From: Sympetrum striolatum
Taxonomy: Eukaryota > Arthropoda > Insecta > Odonata > Libellulidae
Direction: 5' to 3'
Length of the DNA: 64,000 bases
Assembly: GCA_947579665.1 (NCBI GenBank)
Contig: OX388343.1
Location: 90,562,254-90,626,253, forward strand
In this document: in pieces, positions 24,803 through 36,663 of the stretch
Layout of the letters: every line of letters starts with the position of its first letter
Numbering within the stretch: position 1 is the first letter of the stretch
Position numbers and translations under genes: made by a program
The notes under the pieces: generated by a model
The model's input: only the letters and a program-made list of their open reading frames with translations
What the model was told of the DNA's origin: nothing
Database searches by the model: none

Positions 24803-24884
24803 TAGACTAGCCTGGATTCGAATCCACATCCGAGAGGCTAGAGCGAAACCTTGAGAGTGACGATAACCACTCGGCCACCATGGC
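24803..24884 (-). tRNA. tRNA-like 3 of U5, B-box variant
   Basis: G53 changed to A, as in U3. Confidence 0.45.
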
Positions 24885-26049
24885 CGGTGACGTATTTCCT
24901 CTTCTTAAATTGCCCGCGAAAAATTAAATTCCTTGGATAATATTTGGAAATATCACGTTAAATCTTCTGAACGAGTCCCATTTCGACTACGTTCATAATT
25001 ATAATCAAAATATCATAATAAATCGTATTTACAGCAATTTTAACTTAAGAGGAAAATAAAGATCACTAAAAGAGACGCTTTCATTCATTCGCAATGCCCA
25101 CACTACGCAGAATCACTTTTTGAAGATTCAAATGGCCCACCTACCCATAATGCATCGTGGGAAAGAAAAGTAGGGAACTCGGATAAAAATTACGATTTTT
25201 GATGGCCTGTTACGGCCGAATGGGTGCAGATTTTTCCACAAAACTTTATAATTTTGTTTTTTAAATTCTTTAGTTTACTTTTGACCTCGGAAAAAGCTTA
25301 CGATGCTGCTCCAAGTCTATCCACGAATGTGCTGAATGGACATTGAAATGTGTTGAATTGCAAAGGGAATATGCAATAAAAAATGTTTCATAGAAATTAA
25401 TCACGTAATACGGAAGATTTCTGATTATTAAGCTCGCGAAATTAATCCATATCGTACTTATTGTTGAAACTACAATGGGAGAAATAAAGATGGGAGTCGA
25501 TAACGTAAGACGTACGAGGTGCAGCGAATGGCATGACCGCATTCCTGAAGGTGCGCATCAAATTCGCGGCAAAATTAAATTTCAATGTCCCGAGCTCGAA
25601 TTTCGGGGTGCCCATTTCTTTTGATGCGGCGTTATTTTCGAGTAAATGCGGTATTATGTAATTGATTCATGCATCATAAGGAACCTGCGTCATCTTGTAT
25701 AAAATGGGGAAAGAAAACTGCTCAATAATCGTCGAAAAATAATGCTGTGTCATTATATGATCTTAAATAAATACGTTATATCTCGAAAAAAGGTTTTTCG
25801 GTAAAAGCAATGAGTATACCTGTATTAAACGTATCAGAAGATAATAAATAGATTAGCTTAAAATCGAGCCAAAACTTGAATTCGTTTTCCTGGATCTATT
25901 TTATGCTAACTTTGAAAGTAAAGGTAAATTAAAATCAAAGTTTGCTATTTTAAAGGAAAACCGGACTTCTTTTAATTAGATTCAAGTCTATCGTAATTTT
26001 TTCACGCATTTCTTTGTACTCCGTACGAAAAACGGGCAAGAAAAAAGTC

Positions 26050-26132
26050 TGACGGGACCGGGAATCGAACCCGGGATCTTCCTCTCCATGGGACAGTTGG
26101 AAGAGTGCCTTAACCAGCTCGGCCATCCGGCC
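26050..26132 (-). tRNA. tRNA-like 1 of U6
   Basis: Intact T stem, as in U1. Confidence 0.52.
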
Positions 26133-26163
26133 AGCAAACATTTCTCACGCCGGTTTGAGCTCG

Positions 26164-26237
26164 GGCCAGATAGCCTAGATGGTTAAAGCTCTCTTCCAGA
26201 GAGACGAAGATCCCGGGTTCGATACCCGGCCCCGTCA
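26164..26237 (+). tRNA. tRNA-like 2 of U6, interrupted terminator
   Basis: Boxes intact, but the downstream T7 is TTTTCTT here, the only copy with a broken T run. Confidence 0.5.
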
Positions 26238-27706
26238 GACTTTTCTTCAGTTCGTTTTTCATTGGAAATTTTCCTGGGTGCTTGCCGTTATGTGCAATAT
26301 ACCTTTCCACATAATCTTCTACATATCATCTATTTGTAAAGATAAATATTCAACGATTGACGAAAGCAGATTTAGTGAAGATCGCAAACGTTTCCCAGAT
26401 TCAGTGATTGTAATCTTTGGGTGAGCTGTGAAGTTGCATCTAAATTTCCAACATGGCATGCCTAATCAAAAAGGTAAAGCCTGTTTCTACGCAAGAAGTG
26501 ATTGATTTATTGTTTTTCGAGTGCCTCCATTGGGGGTAAGATTCAATCTTTGTGTCGTAGGTGCTTTACGTTTGTTTCTGAATTATGATTACATTAGTGT
26601 TATTTTGAGAGTGATATTTCTTGACCTATTTCTGTGGTGTTTAATCATCCTTTATCCTTGAGTGCAATTTTCGAAATATCTCCTTATTTATGTGATCTTC
26701 GAATATTTGTAGACTTCATTACAAATTTCTTTTCTTTGTTCATTGGTTTGCGAATAAATATATCCTAACATTTGCAATCTAAATAAGATTATGAGGAATC
26801 AACACTGCAACAATATTATTTATCAATTTAATTTCCCCGTTGAGATTCAACAGGCGCAATCTCTTGGTGCCCCACGCGATCTTTTCCTAAGGAATTTTTC
26901 GACTCCGCGATCTTTCTTTTTATATTTAAATGATGCGATCCTTTTAATGGGATATGGAAGCTGGATCGGAAGGTCCAGTTAACGGGTCAATGGATTATTG
27001 CTGAGTTCTTGTGGAAATATTCAAAACTAGTCCAATTTCGACTTGGTTTGATATATTTTGCTTAGCATATTAGGTCCAAATAACTTCAAATGCTTGCAAA
27101 ATTCCCATTTCTCCCATCAATCTCCCATTCAATTGCAAATTGCTTAAAAAAATCAACTTTCATTCAACCTACCAAATATTATCTGTAAATTTTCCAAGTG
27201 TATACAATAGGCGTAACAGAGCTTTAACAATAGCAAGAAATATATAGAACATTTTATCGAATATTCCTAGTTTTCCCTTATTTCTCCGTAAATTGCTTCA
27301 AAATGAAAATTGTTTATTATTTTTCGGACGGTCTCTTAATAACTAGTATAATATGAAAAGTTAACGAAAAATTTAACTAAAGAGAGGAATATAATTAAAC
27401 ATTTTGTCCAAAATGGGAAGTTTCCGCCAATATCTTCGTAAATGCTTGAAAAATGAAATTTCTGTAAATATTTTGAACGACCAATATAAAAAACCACAAA
27501 GCGAGACAAAATGTTTACTTGGATTCGAAGAGCCAAAGTAATTTGGGCTGAAATGCCGTATTCGCCAATTTCTTTGTAAACTGATTGTAAAAATGGTTTC
27601 TTTTATTTATTAATTTCAAGTCCCACAAACATTCATTTTATGGAGTACTGCAAAAATAGATGTTAAAAAAACAATCAAACAAGACCATTCCACAATCAAA
27701 AAAAAT

Positions 27707-27788
27707 CAGACTAGCCTGGATTCGAACCCACGTCCGAGAGGCTAGAGCGAAACCTTGAGAGTGACGATAACCACTCGGCCACCATGGC
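27707..27788 (-). tRNA. tRNA-like 3 of U6
   Basis: Intact B box; T8 terminator. Confidence 0.5.
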
Positions 27789-28953
27789 CGGTGACGTATT
27801 TCCTCTTCTTAAATTGCCCGCGAAAAATTAAATTCCTTGGATAATATTTGGAAATATCACGTTAAATCTTCTGAACGAGTCCCATTTCGACTACGTTCAT
27901 AATTATAATCAAAATATCATAATAAATCGTATTTACAGCAATTTTAACTTAAGAGGAAAATAAAGATCACTAAAAGAGACGCTTTCATTCATTCGCAATG
28001 CCCACACTACGCAGAATCACTTTTTGAAGATTCAAATGGCCCACCTACCCATAATGCATCGTGGGAAAGAAAAGTAGGGAACTCGGATAAAAATTACGAT
28101 TTTTGATGGCCTGTTACGGCCGAATGGGTGCAGATTTTTCCACAAAACTTTATAATTTTGTTTTTTAAATTCTTTAGTTTACTTTTGACCTCGGAAAAAG
28201 CTTACGATGCTGCTCCAAGTCTATCCACGAATGTGCTGAATGGACATTGAAATGTGTTGAATTGCAAAGGGAATATGCAATAAAAAATGTTTCATAGAAA
28301 TTAATCACGTAATACGGAAGATTTCTGATTATTAAGCTCGCGAAATTAATCCATATCGTACTTATTGTTGAAACTACAATGGGAGAAATAAAGATGGGAG
28401 TCGATAACGTAAGACGTACGAGGTGCAGCGAATGGCATGACCGCATTCCTGAAGGTGCGCATCAAATTCGCGGCAAAATTAAATTTCAATGTCCCGAGCT
28501 CGAATTTCGGGGTGCCCATTTCTTTTGATGCGGCGTTATTTTCGAGTAAATGCGGTATTATGTAATTGATTCATGCATCATAAGGAACCTGCGTCATCTT
28601 GTATAAAATGGGGAAAGAAAACTGCTCAATAATCGTCGAAAAATAATGCTGTGTCATTATATGATCTTAAATAAATATGTTATATCTCGAAAAAAGGTTT
28701 TTCGGTAAAAGCAATGAGTATACCTGTATTAAACGTATCAGAAGATAATAAATAGATTAGCTTAAAATCGAGCCAAAACTTGAATTCGTTTTCCTGGATC
28801 TATTTTATGCTAACTTTGAAAGTAAAGGTAAATTAAAATCAAAGTTTGCTATTTTAAAGGAAAACCGGACTTCTTTTAATTAGATTCAAGTCTATCGTAA
28901 TTTTTTCACGCATTTCTTTGTACTCCGTAGGAAAAACGGGCAAAAAAAAAGTC

Positions 28954-29036
28954 TGACGGGATCGGGAATCGAACCCGGGATCTTCCTCTCCATGGGACAG
29001 TTGGAAGAGTGCCTTAACCAGCTCGGCCATCCGGCC
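28954..29036 (-). tRNA. tRNA-like 1 of U7
   Basis: T-stem variant as in U2; followed by an extended T9 run instead of T6. Confidence 0.5.
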
Positions 29037-29067
29037 AGCAAACATTTCTCACGCCGGTTTGAGCTCG

Positions 29068-29141
29068 GGCCAGATAGCCTAGATGGTTAAAGCTCTCTTC
29101 CAGAGAGACGAAGATCCCGGGTTCGATACCCGGCCCCGTCA
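29068..29141 (+). tRNA. tRNA-like 2 of U7
   Basis: Same boxes and T7 terminator as in U1. Confidence 0.52.
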
Positions 29142-32088
29142 GACTTTTTTTCAGTTCGTTTTTCATTGGAAATTTTCCTGGGTGCTTGCCGTTATGTGCA
29201 ATATACCTTTCCACATAATCTTCTACATATCATCTATTTGTAAAGATAAATATTCAACGATTGACGAAAGCAGATTTAGTGAAGATCGCAAACGTTTCCC
29301 AGATTCAGTGATTGTAATCTTTGGGTGAGCTGTGAAGTTGCATCTAAATTTCCAACATGGCATGCCTAATCAAAAAGGTAAAGCCTGTTTCTACGCAAGA
29401 AGTGATTGATTTATTGTTTTTCGAGTGCCTCCATTGGGGGTAAGATTCAATCTTTGTGTCGTAGGTGCTTTACGTTTGTTTCTGAATTATGATTACATTA
29501 GTGTTATTTTGAGAGTGATATTTCTTGACCTATTTCTGTGGTGTTTAATCATCCTTTATCCTTGAGTGCAATTTTCGAAATATCTCCTTATTTATGTGAT
29601 CTTCGAATATTTGTAGACTTCATTACAAATTTCTTTTCTTTGTTCATTGGTTTGCGAATAAATATATCCTAACATTTGCAATCTAAATAAGATTATGAGG
29701 AATCAACACTGCAACAATATTATTTATCAATTTAATTTCCCCGTTGAGATTCAACAGGCGCAATCTCTTGGTGCCCCACGCGATCTTTTCCTAAGGAATT
29801 TTTCGACTCCGCGATCTTTCTTTTTATATTTAAATGATGCGATCCTTTTAATGGGATATGGAAGCTGGATCGGAAGGTCCAGTTAACGGGTCAATGGATT
29901 ATTGCTGAGTTCTTGTGGAAATATTCAAAACTAGTCCAATTTCGACTAGGTTACCTCTGTTTTTTAAAATATTAGGTCCGAAATAACGGCAAAAATGGTA
30001 AGTTTTCTCCCATTTTATCGCAAATTGCTGGAAAAAATCTACTTTTCTTCAATATACCGGACATTCCGTATAAATTTCCCATGCGAATCAAAATACGAAT
30101 AGCCGTACTGGAATTTTAAGAAAAGTTAGAAATATATAGAATATTTTGACAAAGATTACCGGTTTTCTCTGACTTCTGCGTAAATCGCTTCAAAATGGAA
30201 TTTGGTTATCATTTCTCGGAATGTTCTCGTATATCCCTTCAAAACCTGTAAATTGGAATTAGTTAACAAAGAATTTAAGTAAAGGGAGCAAAATAAATCA
30301 AATATTTTGCCAGAATGCCAAGATTTCGCCAATTTCCTCCTAAATTGCTTGCAAAAAATGTAATTTTTGTCAATATTTTGTACGACCTCTTAGAAATCTT
30401 CAAAGTGAGGACATGCTTGACTACGTATACTAGGTTTGAAGCTATAAAGAGAAGTAATTTAGGCAGAAATGCCGTATTCTCCGATTTCTTCCTAAACCGA
30501 TGGTAAAAAAGGTTTATTTTATTTATTTTTCATCAAGTATATTTAGCACAAACATTCATTTTATAGGCAATGCTCTGTCTGATATCATAAACATCTTTAA
30601 AATGAGATCAAATTCAACTATGAGTACTTGTGTTTTAAGCAAGTAAGCTCCATAAAACATAAAATTTGGGCCAAAATGCGAAGTTTTCGAAGATTTCTTC
30701 GTTATTTGTTGATAAAATTGCCTTTAATTTATTTTTGCTGAGGTCTCGTGGAAATATTCAAAACGAGTCCAATTTCGACTTGGTTTGATATATTTTGCTT
30801 AGCATATTAGGTCCAAATAACTTCAAATGCTTGCAAAATTCCCATTTCTCCCATCAATCTCCCATTCAATTGCAAATTGCTTAAAAAAATCAACTTTCAT
30901 TCAACCTACCAAATATTATCTGTAAATTTTCCAAGTGTATACAATAGGCGTACCAGAGCTTTAACAAAAGCAAGAAATATATAGAACATTTTATCGAATA
31001 TTCCTAGTTTTCCCTTATTTCTCCGTAAATTGCTTCAAAATAAAAATTGTTTATTATTTTTCGGACGGTCTCTTAATAACTAGTATAATACGAAAAGTTA
31101 ACGAAAAATTTAACTAAAGAGAGGAATATAATTAAACATTTTGTCCAAAATGGGAAGTTTCCGCCAATATCTTCGTAAATGCTTGAAAAATGAAATTTCT
31201 GTAAATATTTTGAACGACCAATATAAAAAACCACAAAGTGAGACAAAATGTTTACTTGGATTCGAAGAGCCAAAGTAATTTGGGCTGAAATGCCGTATTC
31301 GCCAATTTCTTTGTAAACTGATTGTAAAAATGGATTCTTTTATTTATTAATTTCAAGTCCCACAAACATTCATTTTATGGAGTACTGCAAAAATCTTTAT
31401 ATATAATTTCCGAAGTGTCCGTCCGTCCGTCCGTCCGTCCGTCCGTCCGTCCGTCCGTCCGTCCGTCCGTCTGTCCGTCCGTCCCCCCCTTTATTTCAGA
31501 AACGGTTTGACTTAGAGATTCGAAACAAACTGCATTGTGTTTCTACGAGTTAGAAACCCCTAGGAAAACTATTCCCATTACTAAGAAAGCCCGGGTTCGA
31601 ACCCAGGAGTCCATAATACGGTTCCATAAGGAATACACGTAAACTTCACTTTTATCGCTTGCAGGCTTTGTTTCTTTCGCAAAATTAAATTAGTAACACA
31701 AGTCGTACAAAGTCGAGACAAGTACCAAAAGAAAGGAAATTGAATGGAAATTCTTATTTCAGTCGTAGAATATCGTTTACGATTCGAAATTGTAAACATT
31801 TTGATAAAATGCACCAATATTTTATCAATATTTTGATGTTGTAAACAACTCATCTCCATGACGACCCAAGCAATTTTTACTTTCTCCCTATAGAGAAGAC
31901 CTCCAGATTTCGACGGAAATAGATGTTTTGGGGCCCATAGAGCACGTTTAGCTATTTTCCCGAACATGTCTGTCTGTGTGTCTGTCTGTCTGTCTGTGGT
32001 TAAAAAGTTTGTGGGTGCTCTATCTTAAAAAGTAATTATCCGATCATTTTCAAAATTCATATTTAGAATTTTCCTAACAATGCCAAGA

Positions 32089-32830
32089 GTTGATTAGTTT
32101 TTGGAGATTATCGCTAAACCGGAAGTTACGGTTTATCCGGAACAAAATTTTGTTTCTTAAATATCTCTGTAAGAATGCAATATAGGTATATACATTTACA
32201 CACAAAAGTTGTAGAAATTATACTTTACTATAACTTTTGTAGCAAACATATTTTCGTAACACTAATTGTTTAGGAGTTATTTCCAAATAATGGTTAACCG
32301 GAAGTTGTTGTTTACCCAGAAAATGAAGTTTTTCATACTTATCTCTGTCAGAATGCAATATAGGTATACATTTGCACACAAAAGTTGTATATAATGTATT
32401 TTACTACAACTGTTGTAGAAAACAGTTTTTCGTTACACTTATTGTTTAGGAGTTATTCCCAAATAATGGTTAACCGGAAGTTGTTGTTAATCCAGAAATG
32501 GAAGCTTTTCATACATATCTCTGTAAAAATGCAATGTAGGTAGGTATATACAATTGTAAACAAAACTTATTGATAATGTATTTTACTACAACTTTTGTAT
32601 GAAACATTTTTTCGTAACACTGATTGCTTAGGAGTTATTCTTGAATAATGGTTAACCGGAAGTTGTTGTTTACCCAGAAATTGAAGTTTTTCATACTTAT
32701 GTCTGTCAAAATGCAATGTAGGTATATACAATTATTTACCAAAGTTGTAGATAATGTTTTTTACTACAAAGCTTGTATGAAACATTTTCCTGTAACACTC
32801 ATTGTTTTGGAGTTATTTATATATTACCGG
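32089..32830. repeat. Helitron minisatellite (U7, about four copies)
   Basis: Copies begin near 32089, 32267, 32445 and 32627, with a fifth decayed start near 32808 where the sequence becomes unique. Confidence 0.85.
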
Positions 32831-33418
32831 CATAGGCTTATGTTTTCAATAAATACGGAGAAAGTCATGAGTTGGCCACATCAGATTTTTCATTTTGAGC
32901 TCATGAGTTTATCCATAGGAAGACATATAGAATAAATGATCAGTTAAAACTAATGCTGAAAATAAGAGATGCACTATATTAGATATACAATAGAAGAAAT
33001 TATATTTATACATTTATATATATAATTATATTATAAACATTTTCAGATAAAAACAATATCCTCCGAAAAATATCGCGAAAAATATACCAAAATTTAAAAA
33101 AAATCAAATTTTGTTTATTTCTCAGTAGCAACCGAACTTTGTTTATATCAACGTAATTTTTAACAGTGTTTCCGTGAAATAAAACAGTTTTATTAGTATT
33201 GTGCTTCTTATAATTGCTTTCTCTCGATCAATTCAACTGAATACATATAAATAAACAGGTACGTTGCGAATGTTTTTGATATAATCTTCTGAATTAAGTA
33301 TTAAATCTAATATATTATCAACGATGAATATTTAGAGATAGAGAAAAATGTAGTCAGTGAAGATCGTAAAGATTTCTCTTGATTCGATGCTCGGATTCTC
33401 ACAGGAGTAGAACATCCA

Positions 33419-33494
33419 GTGATCAATATGTAGCAAATCGCTAACATCGCATACCTGTGATCAATATGTAGCAAATCGCTAACATCGCATACCT
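33419..33494. repeat. 38-bp perfect tandem duplication in the Helitron
   Basis: GTGATCAATATGTAGCAAAT and the 18 bases after it occur twice in direct succession (33419-33456 and 33457-33494). Also in U13 at 62136-62211. Confidence 0.9.
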
Positions 33495-33879
33495 GTCCAA
33501 AAAGGTAAAGCAATTTTATGTTTTGTTATATGCAGAATACAAAAAGTGATTCATTTGTGGCAATTTTGATTGCTTTCACTCCATATAAATTTACTATCTT
33601 ATCGTGAGCTGTTTAATTTTCGTTTCTGTTTTGGCATTGTGATTGAGTTTGTGTTATTAGATGGTTTTCCGTGTTTATGTTACACATTTTAGTATTGGGG
33701 TAAAAGTTAGCTACACAACTCACTTACTTTCCGCGAAAAAAATTGTTGTTGGTTTTTAGGGGCATATAGAATTTATTTCTATATAATCATCGTTTCCGTT
33801 ATCTCTTTGTGCCTTTCTTAAAATGTCTTCTTATCCTAATGTGATCTTAATAGTTTCATTTCTGGAGTCTCCGGGATCG

Positions 33880-33900
33880 AAATCCGGAACCCATAATTCG
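33880..33900 (+). pseudogene. T-arm-like remnant in the Helitron
   Basis: CCGGG-ATCGAAA-TCCGG gives a five-pair, seven-loop T arm with a near-B box. The following CCCATAATTCGTTTCC resembles the sequence after the arm at 8024-8042, so the two remnants look related. Confidence 0.35.
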
Positions 33901-34804
33901 TTTCCATTTATATTACAAGCACGAAAAACCTACTTTAAATCGTCCTATTTTTATTCTTTTTAGTGATGCATAAATTAATATCCTACTGCTATTGGTTTAA
34001 ATGCCATGGTTTTTACACTAGTGTTCCTCTCCGAGACAATTACCTGCTGACGATGTCACAGCATTATTTTTTTATTTTCAGCAACTGACCTGCTTTTAAC
34101 TATTTAATTTACGAGAAACTTTTACTAGGCAGTAGTGAACCATTCAGACGTCATTTTCACAGTGATTGCGTTTCGCGAAGACGAGTGAATATTTTAAATT
34201 GGTACTTAATTGAAGTGTAACCACATGGGAAGCAATTGAATTAGGTGGACCGATGACAATTTTCATAGATTGACTGAAAGTGATTACTTTTTGTGAAATG
34301 GAATCGGTCATCAATAATTACATTAATGTGTCTGTTTATATATTATTATTAATTAATGCATTCAGAAGAAAAGAACTAGGTATACTTTGACTGATTTAAA
34401 CTAAACCCTCCTGAGGAAACGTTTTCGTCTGAAGTACCGAAAAGCTTAATAAATAATATACATTCATTTTAGTTTCCACAATTGTAAATTCAGTTTTGGA
34501 ATTCTTTGCATTGTTACACCCAAAATTATTACTTTATGATTATTTTAGTAATAAGTTGATCAATGAAGTATCTTAATGTTTGTAGTAATATAAACTACTA
34601 CGAAAAATAACTTTTTTTGTATGATAACGATCAACTATGTTACTACAAGTAAGGTATACTTACTTATTGCGAGCTAAAGGTAAAATTTTAAGTAAAAATG
34701 CAAGAAATTGATCATCATCATGGTGCATAGTCGTGAATCTCATCGATTAGAAGTAAAGAATTACTTTTAATATTTCTCCCATGTATTCCACATGGGTCCA
34801 TCCT

Positions 34805-34841
34805 GGCATCGAACCCTGGGCATTTAAGAAATATCTCTAGA
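34805..34841 (-). pseudogene. tRNA-like remnant in the Helitron
   Basis: Minus-strand B box GGTTCGATGCC (34805-34815); upstream CCTAGAT resembles the A-box area of the unit's plus-strand tRNA-like. Stems are lost. Confidence 0.35.
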
Positions 34842-35130
34842 TATCTAGGTCAGTACAAAATGACCATCTATAATTATGCGTACGATTTCAAGCTGAAATC
34901 TCACCTGTAACTCCCTCAATTCACGTCCTACCTTACCTATATATTTCTTATGGAAGGAAATTTACTGTAGCATGGCTTCTTACCCCTGGAAAAGTATAAA
35001 TTTAAAATATTGTCAATGGACGTCTAATAAGATGTATGTTAGTTTCCGGTACCTAAAATAACACTAGTGGAAAGTTGATTAAGAACTATGTAATTTTTAT
35101 GAAGTATTGTCAAATCTTTAATTTCTATGT

Positions 35131-35158
35131 GCGCAAATATTTGCGCGGGCCCAGCTAA
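35131..35158 (+). other. Second Helitron-like 3' terminus inside the Helitron
   Basis: Perfect palindrome GCGCAAATATTTGCGC (35131-35146), then GGGCCCAG and CTAA, followed by T. Hairpin, about 8 nt and CTRR is the Helitron 3' signature. Repeated at 63848-63875 in U13. It may mark an older terminus that was read through, or a nested second Helitron whose 5' end I could not place. Confidence 0.6.
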
Positions 35159-36581
35159 TTATTTGGAGAATGTAAATAATTAAAAATATATCAATGCGAT
35201 AGTAATTATGACTTATTGTCACTATCAATTACATAGTATTGATTTATATTTAAGTTAAAACTGATTTTCTAAACTTAGGTCCGGTATTATAACATATATT
35301 TAGAGTCGACCTTGACTGTAATCTTCACGTAAACTCTAAAAAAACGTATTTTTGTCGACACTTAAGCCTTAATTGGTATTTAACTCTTAAAAGTAACTTT
35401 AACCGCAATGCATCATGGATGTAAACAAACTATATGGTGGAAATTTAAAGAGCTATCCTCTCGCCTCAGTTGGTTTATCGCTGAAAAATAAGTTTGTTAG
35501 TGGTTTTTTCGGTTGAAAATCCTCAAAATATTTTGAATAAATTTGTCTATTTCCTTTAAACAGATATTTCTCGCGACATTGCCTTTTTCTTTATTGTAAA
35601 TCATATCACAGACGTTAGGTGCTGCGAAGTATTTTTTATGATTCAGATACTTCAAAAGTATTATAATTAGTTATACATTGGAAGTGAAATGAATTTATAT
35701 AGTTTAGAACTGCCGATTAAAGTTAATAAAGATTAAATTATTGCATTTATTACTGATGAAGTATAAGCAGAACTCAGTTTTACGTCAACATAGACGAATT
35801 GGACATAGTTAATAACATACATACGAGTATTGTCATTAACTTATTTATTAGTACAATTAATCATGAATGCATAATGTAATTTACCTATGTTTTTAATTGA
35901 AGTGTTTCACTAAGATATAACCGTGATTTTGAAAACTGGCTATCAAAATTTCAATATTTTAGTATGTTAGACTTTCTACCAGTACGTTCGTTAGGTTATG
36001 TACCTTAGTTAGTGTTATTGCAACCTTTTATGACGATAGTGTGTGTGTGCTTTACGCACATATAAGCGTTGGAGATTTTCCAAAATGACACTAAGTACGC
36101 GTACAGAAGATTTAAACTTTAGTGAATTTAAATATTGTCTCATAAGTAATGTACGGTATCTGTAGAATGGGAGAAATGAGAGGCATGTAGTGTTGGAATC
36201 TATCATTAAAGGTCTATAAAACTTCTTGGCTTCCTACAATCGTATAAGAGCCATTGTAACTGTATACTCATTTATATTGAATGCATACAAATGAAATACC
36301 TACAAGTATATGTATACATATATACTATCCAAACATCATAAATTTCATTCTCAATCCATTTTCCTAGATAAAATCTTTAATGCGAACCAATATACAAACC
36401 ATAAAGTCATCCACCTAAAGGCTGAGAGGGTCTTCTACCGGTCAACCATTAGCTGCTAAAATCGTGAGAGAGTATAACTTCATATATGTTTACTTATTAT
36501 CCCCGTTGAATTTCAACGGGCACTTCCGCTAGTAGATGTTAAAAAACAATCAAACAAGACCATTCCACAATAAAAAAAAAA

Positions 36582-36663
36582 TAGACTAGCCTGGATTCGA
36601 ATCCACATCCGAGAGGCTAGAGCGAAACCTTGAGAGTGACGATAACCACTCGGCCACCATGGC
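36582..36663 (-). tRNA. tRNA-like 3 of U7, B-box variant
   Basis: G53 changed to A; T10 follows. It lies 49 bp after the end of the Helitron. Confidence 0.45.

Larger units (their letters stand above)
21168..24904. repeat. Satellite unit U5, canonical (3737 bp)
   Basis: By eye a match to U3, including CCGTAGG and GAAATATTT markers. Confidence 0.96.
24905..27808. repeat. Satellite unit U6, 833-bp deletion type (2904 bp)
   Basis: Passes from the first to the second internal direct repeat at the shared AGTCCAATTTCGACT (near 27029-27043), losing exactly 833 bp. Carries the GTAACAGAGC, AATAGC and ATGAAAATTG markers also seen in the right halves of U1 and U11. Confidence 0.95.
31394..36532 (+). 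mobile_element. Non-autonomous Helitron, complete (5139 bp)
   Basis: Rolling-circle transposon ends: the 5' end is TCTTTATATATAATTT, and the 3' end is the hairpin CCCGTTGAATTTCAACGGG followed by CACTTCCG and CTAG. It sits exactly between A (31393) and T (36533), with no target duplication, as Helitrons do; canonical units read GCAAAAATAGATG uninterrupted. There is no Rep/helicase frame (largest frame 128 codons), so it depends on enzymes supplied elsewhere. Inside are a (GTCC)17 tract, a TGTC tract, a 180-bp minisatellite, a 38-bp duplication, tRNA-like remnants and a second Helitron-like 3' end at 35131-35158. 33500-35100 and 35160-36480 hold nothing else recognisable. Confidence 0.85.

Noticed and set aside
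34376..34470. Conserved-looking stretch CCCTCCTGAGGAAACGTTTTCGTCTGAAG in the Helitron (first 20 bases: CCCTCCTGAGGAAACGTTTT)
   Set aside because: Reminiscent of repeat-borne motifs, but I could not tie it to any family or structure.
31394..36532. Autonomous Helitron or gene capture
   Set aside because: No Rep or helicase motif and no recognisable captured exon; longest frames are 128 and 95 codons.
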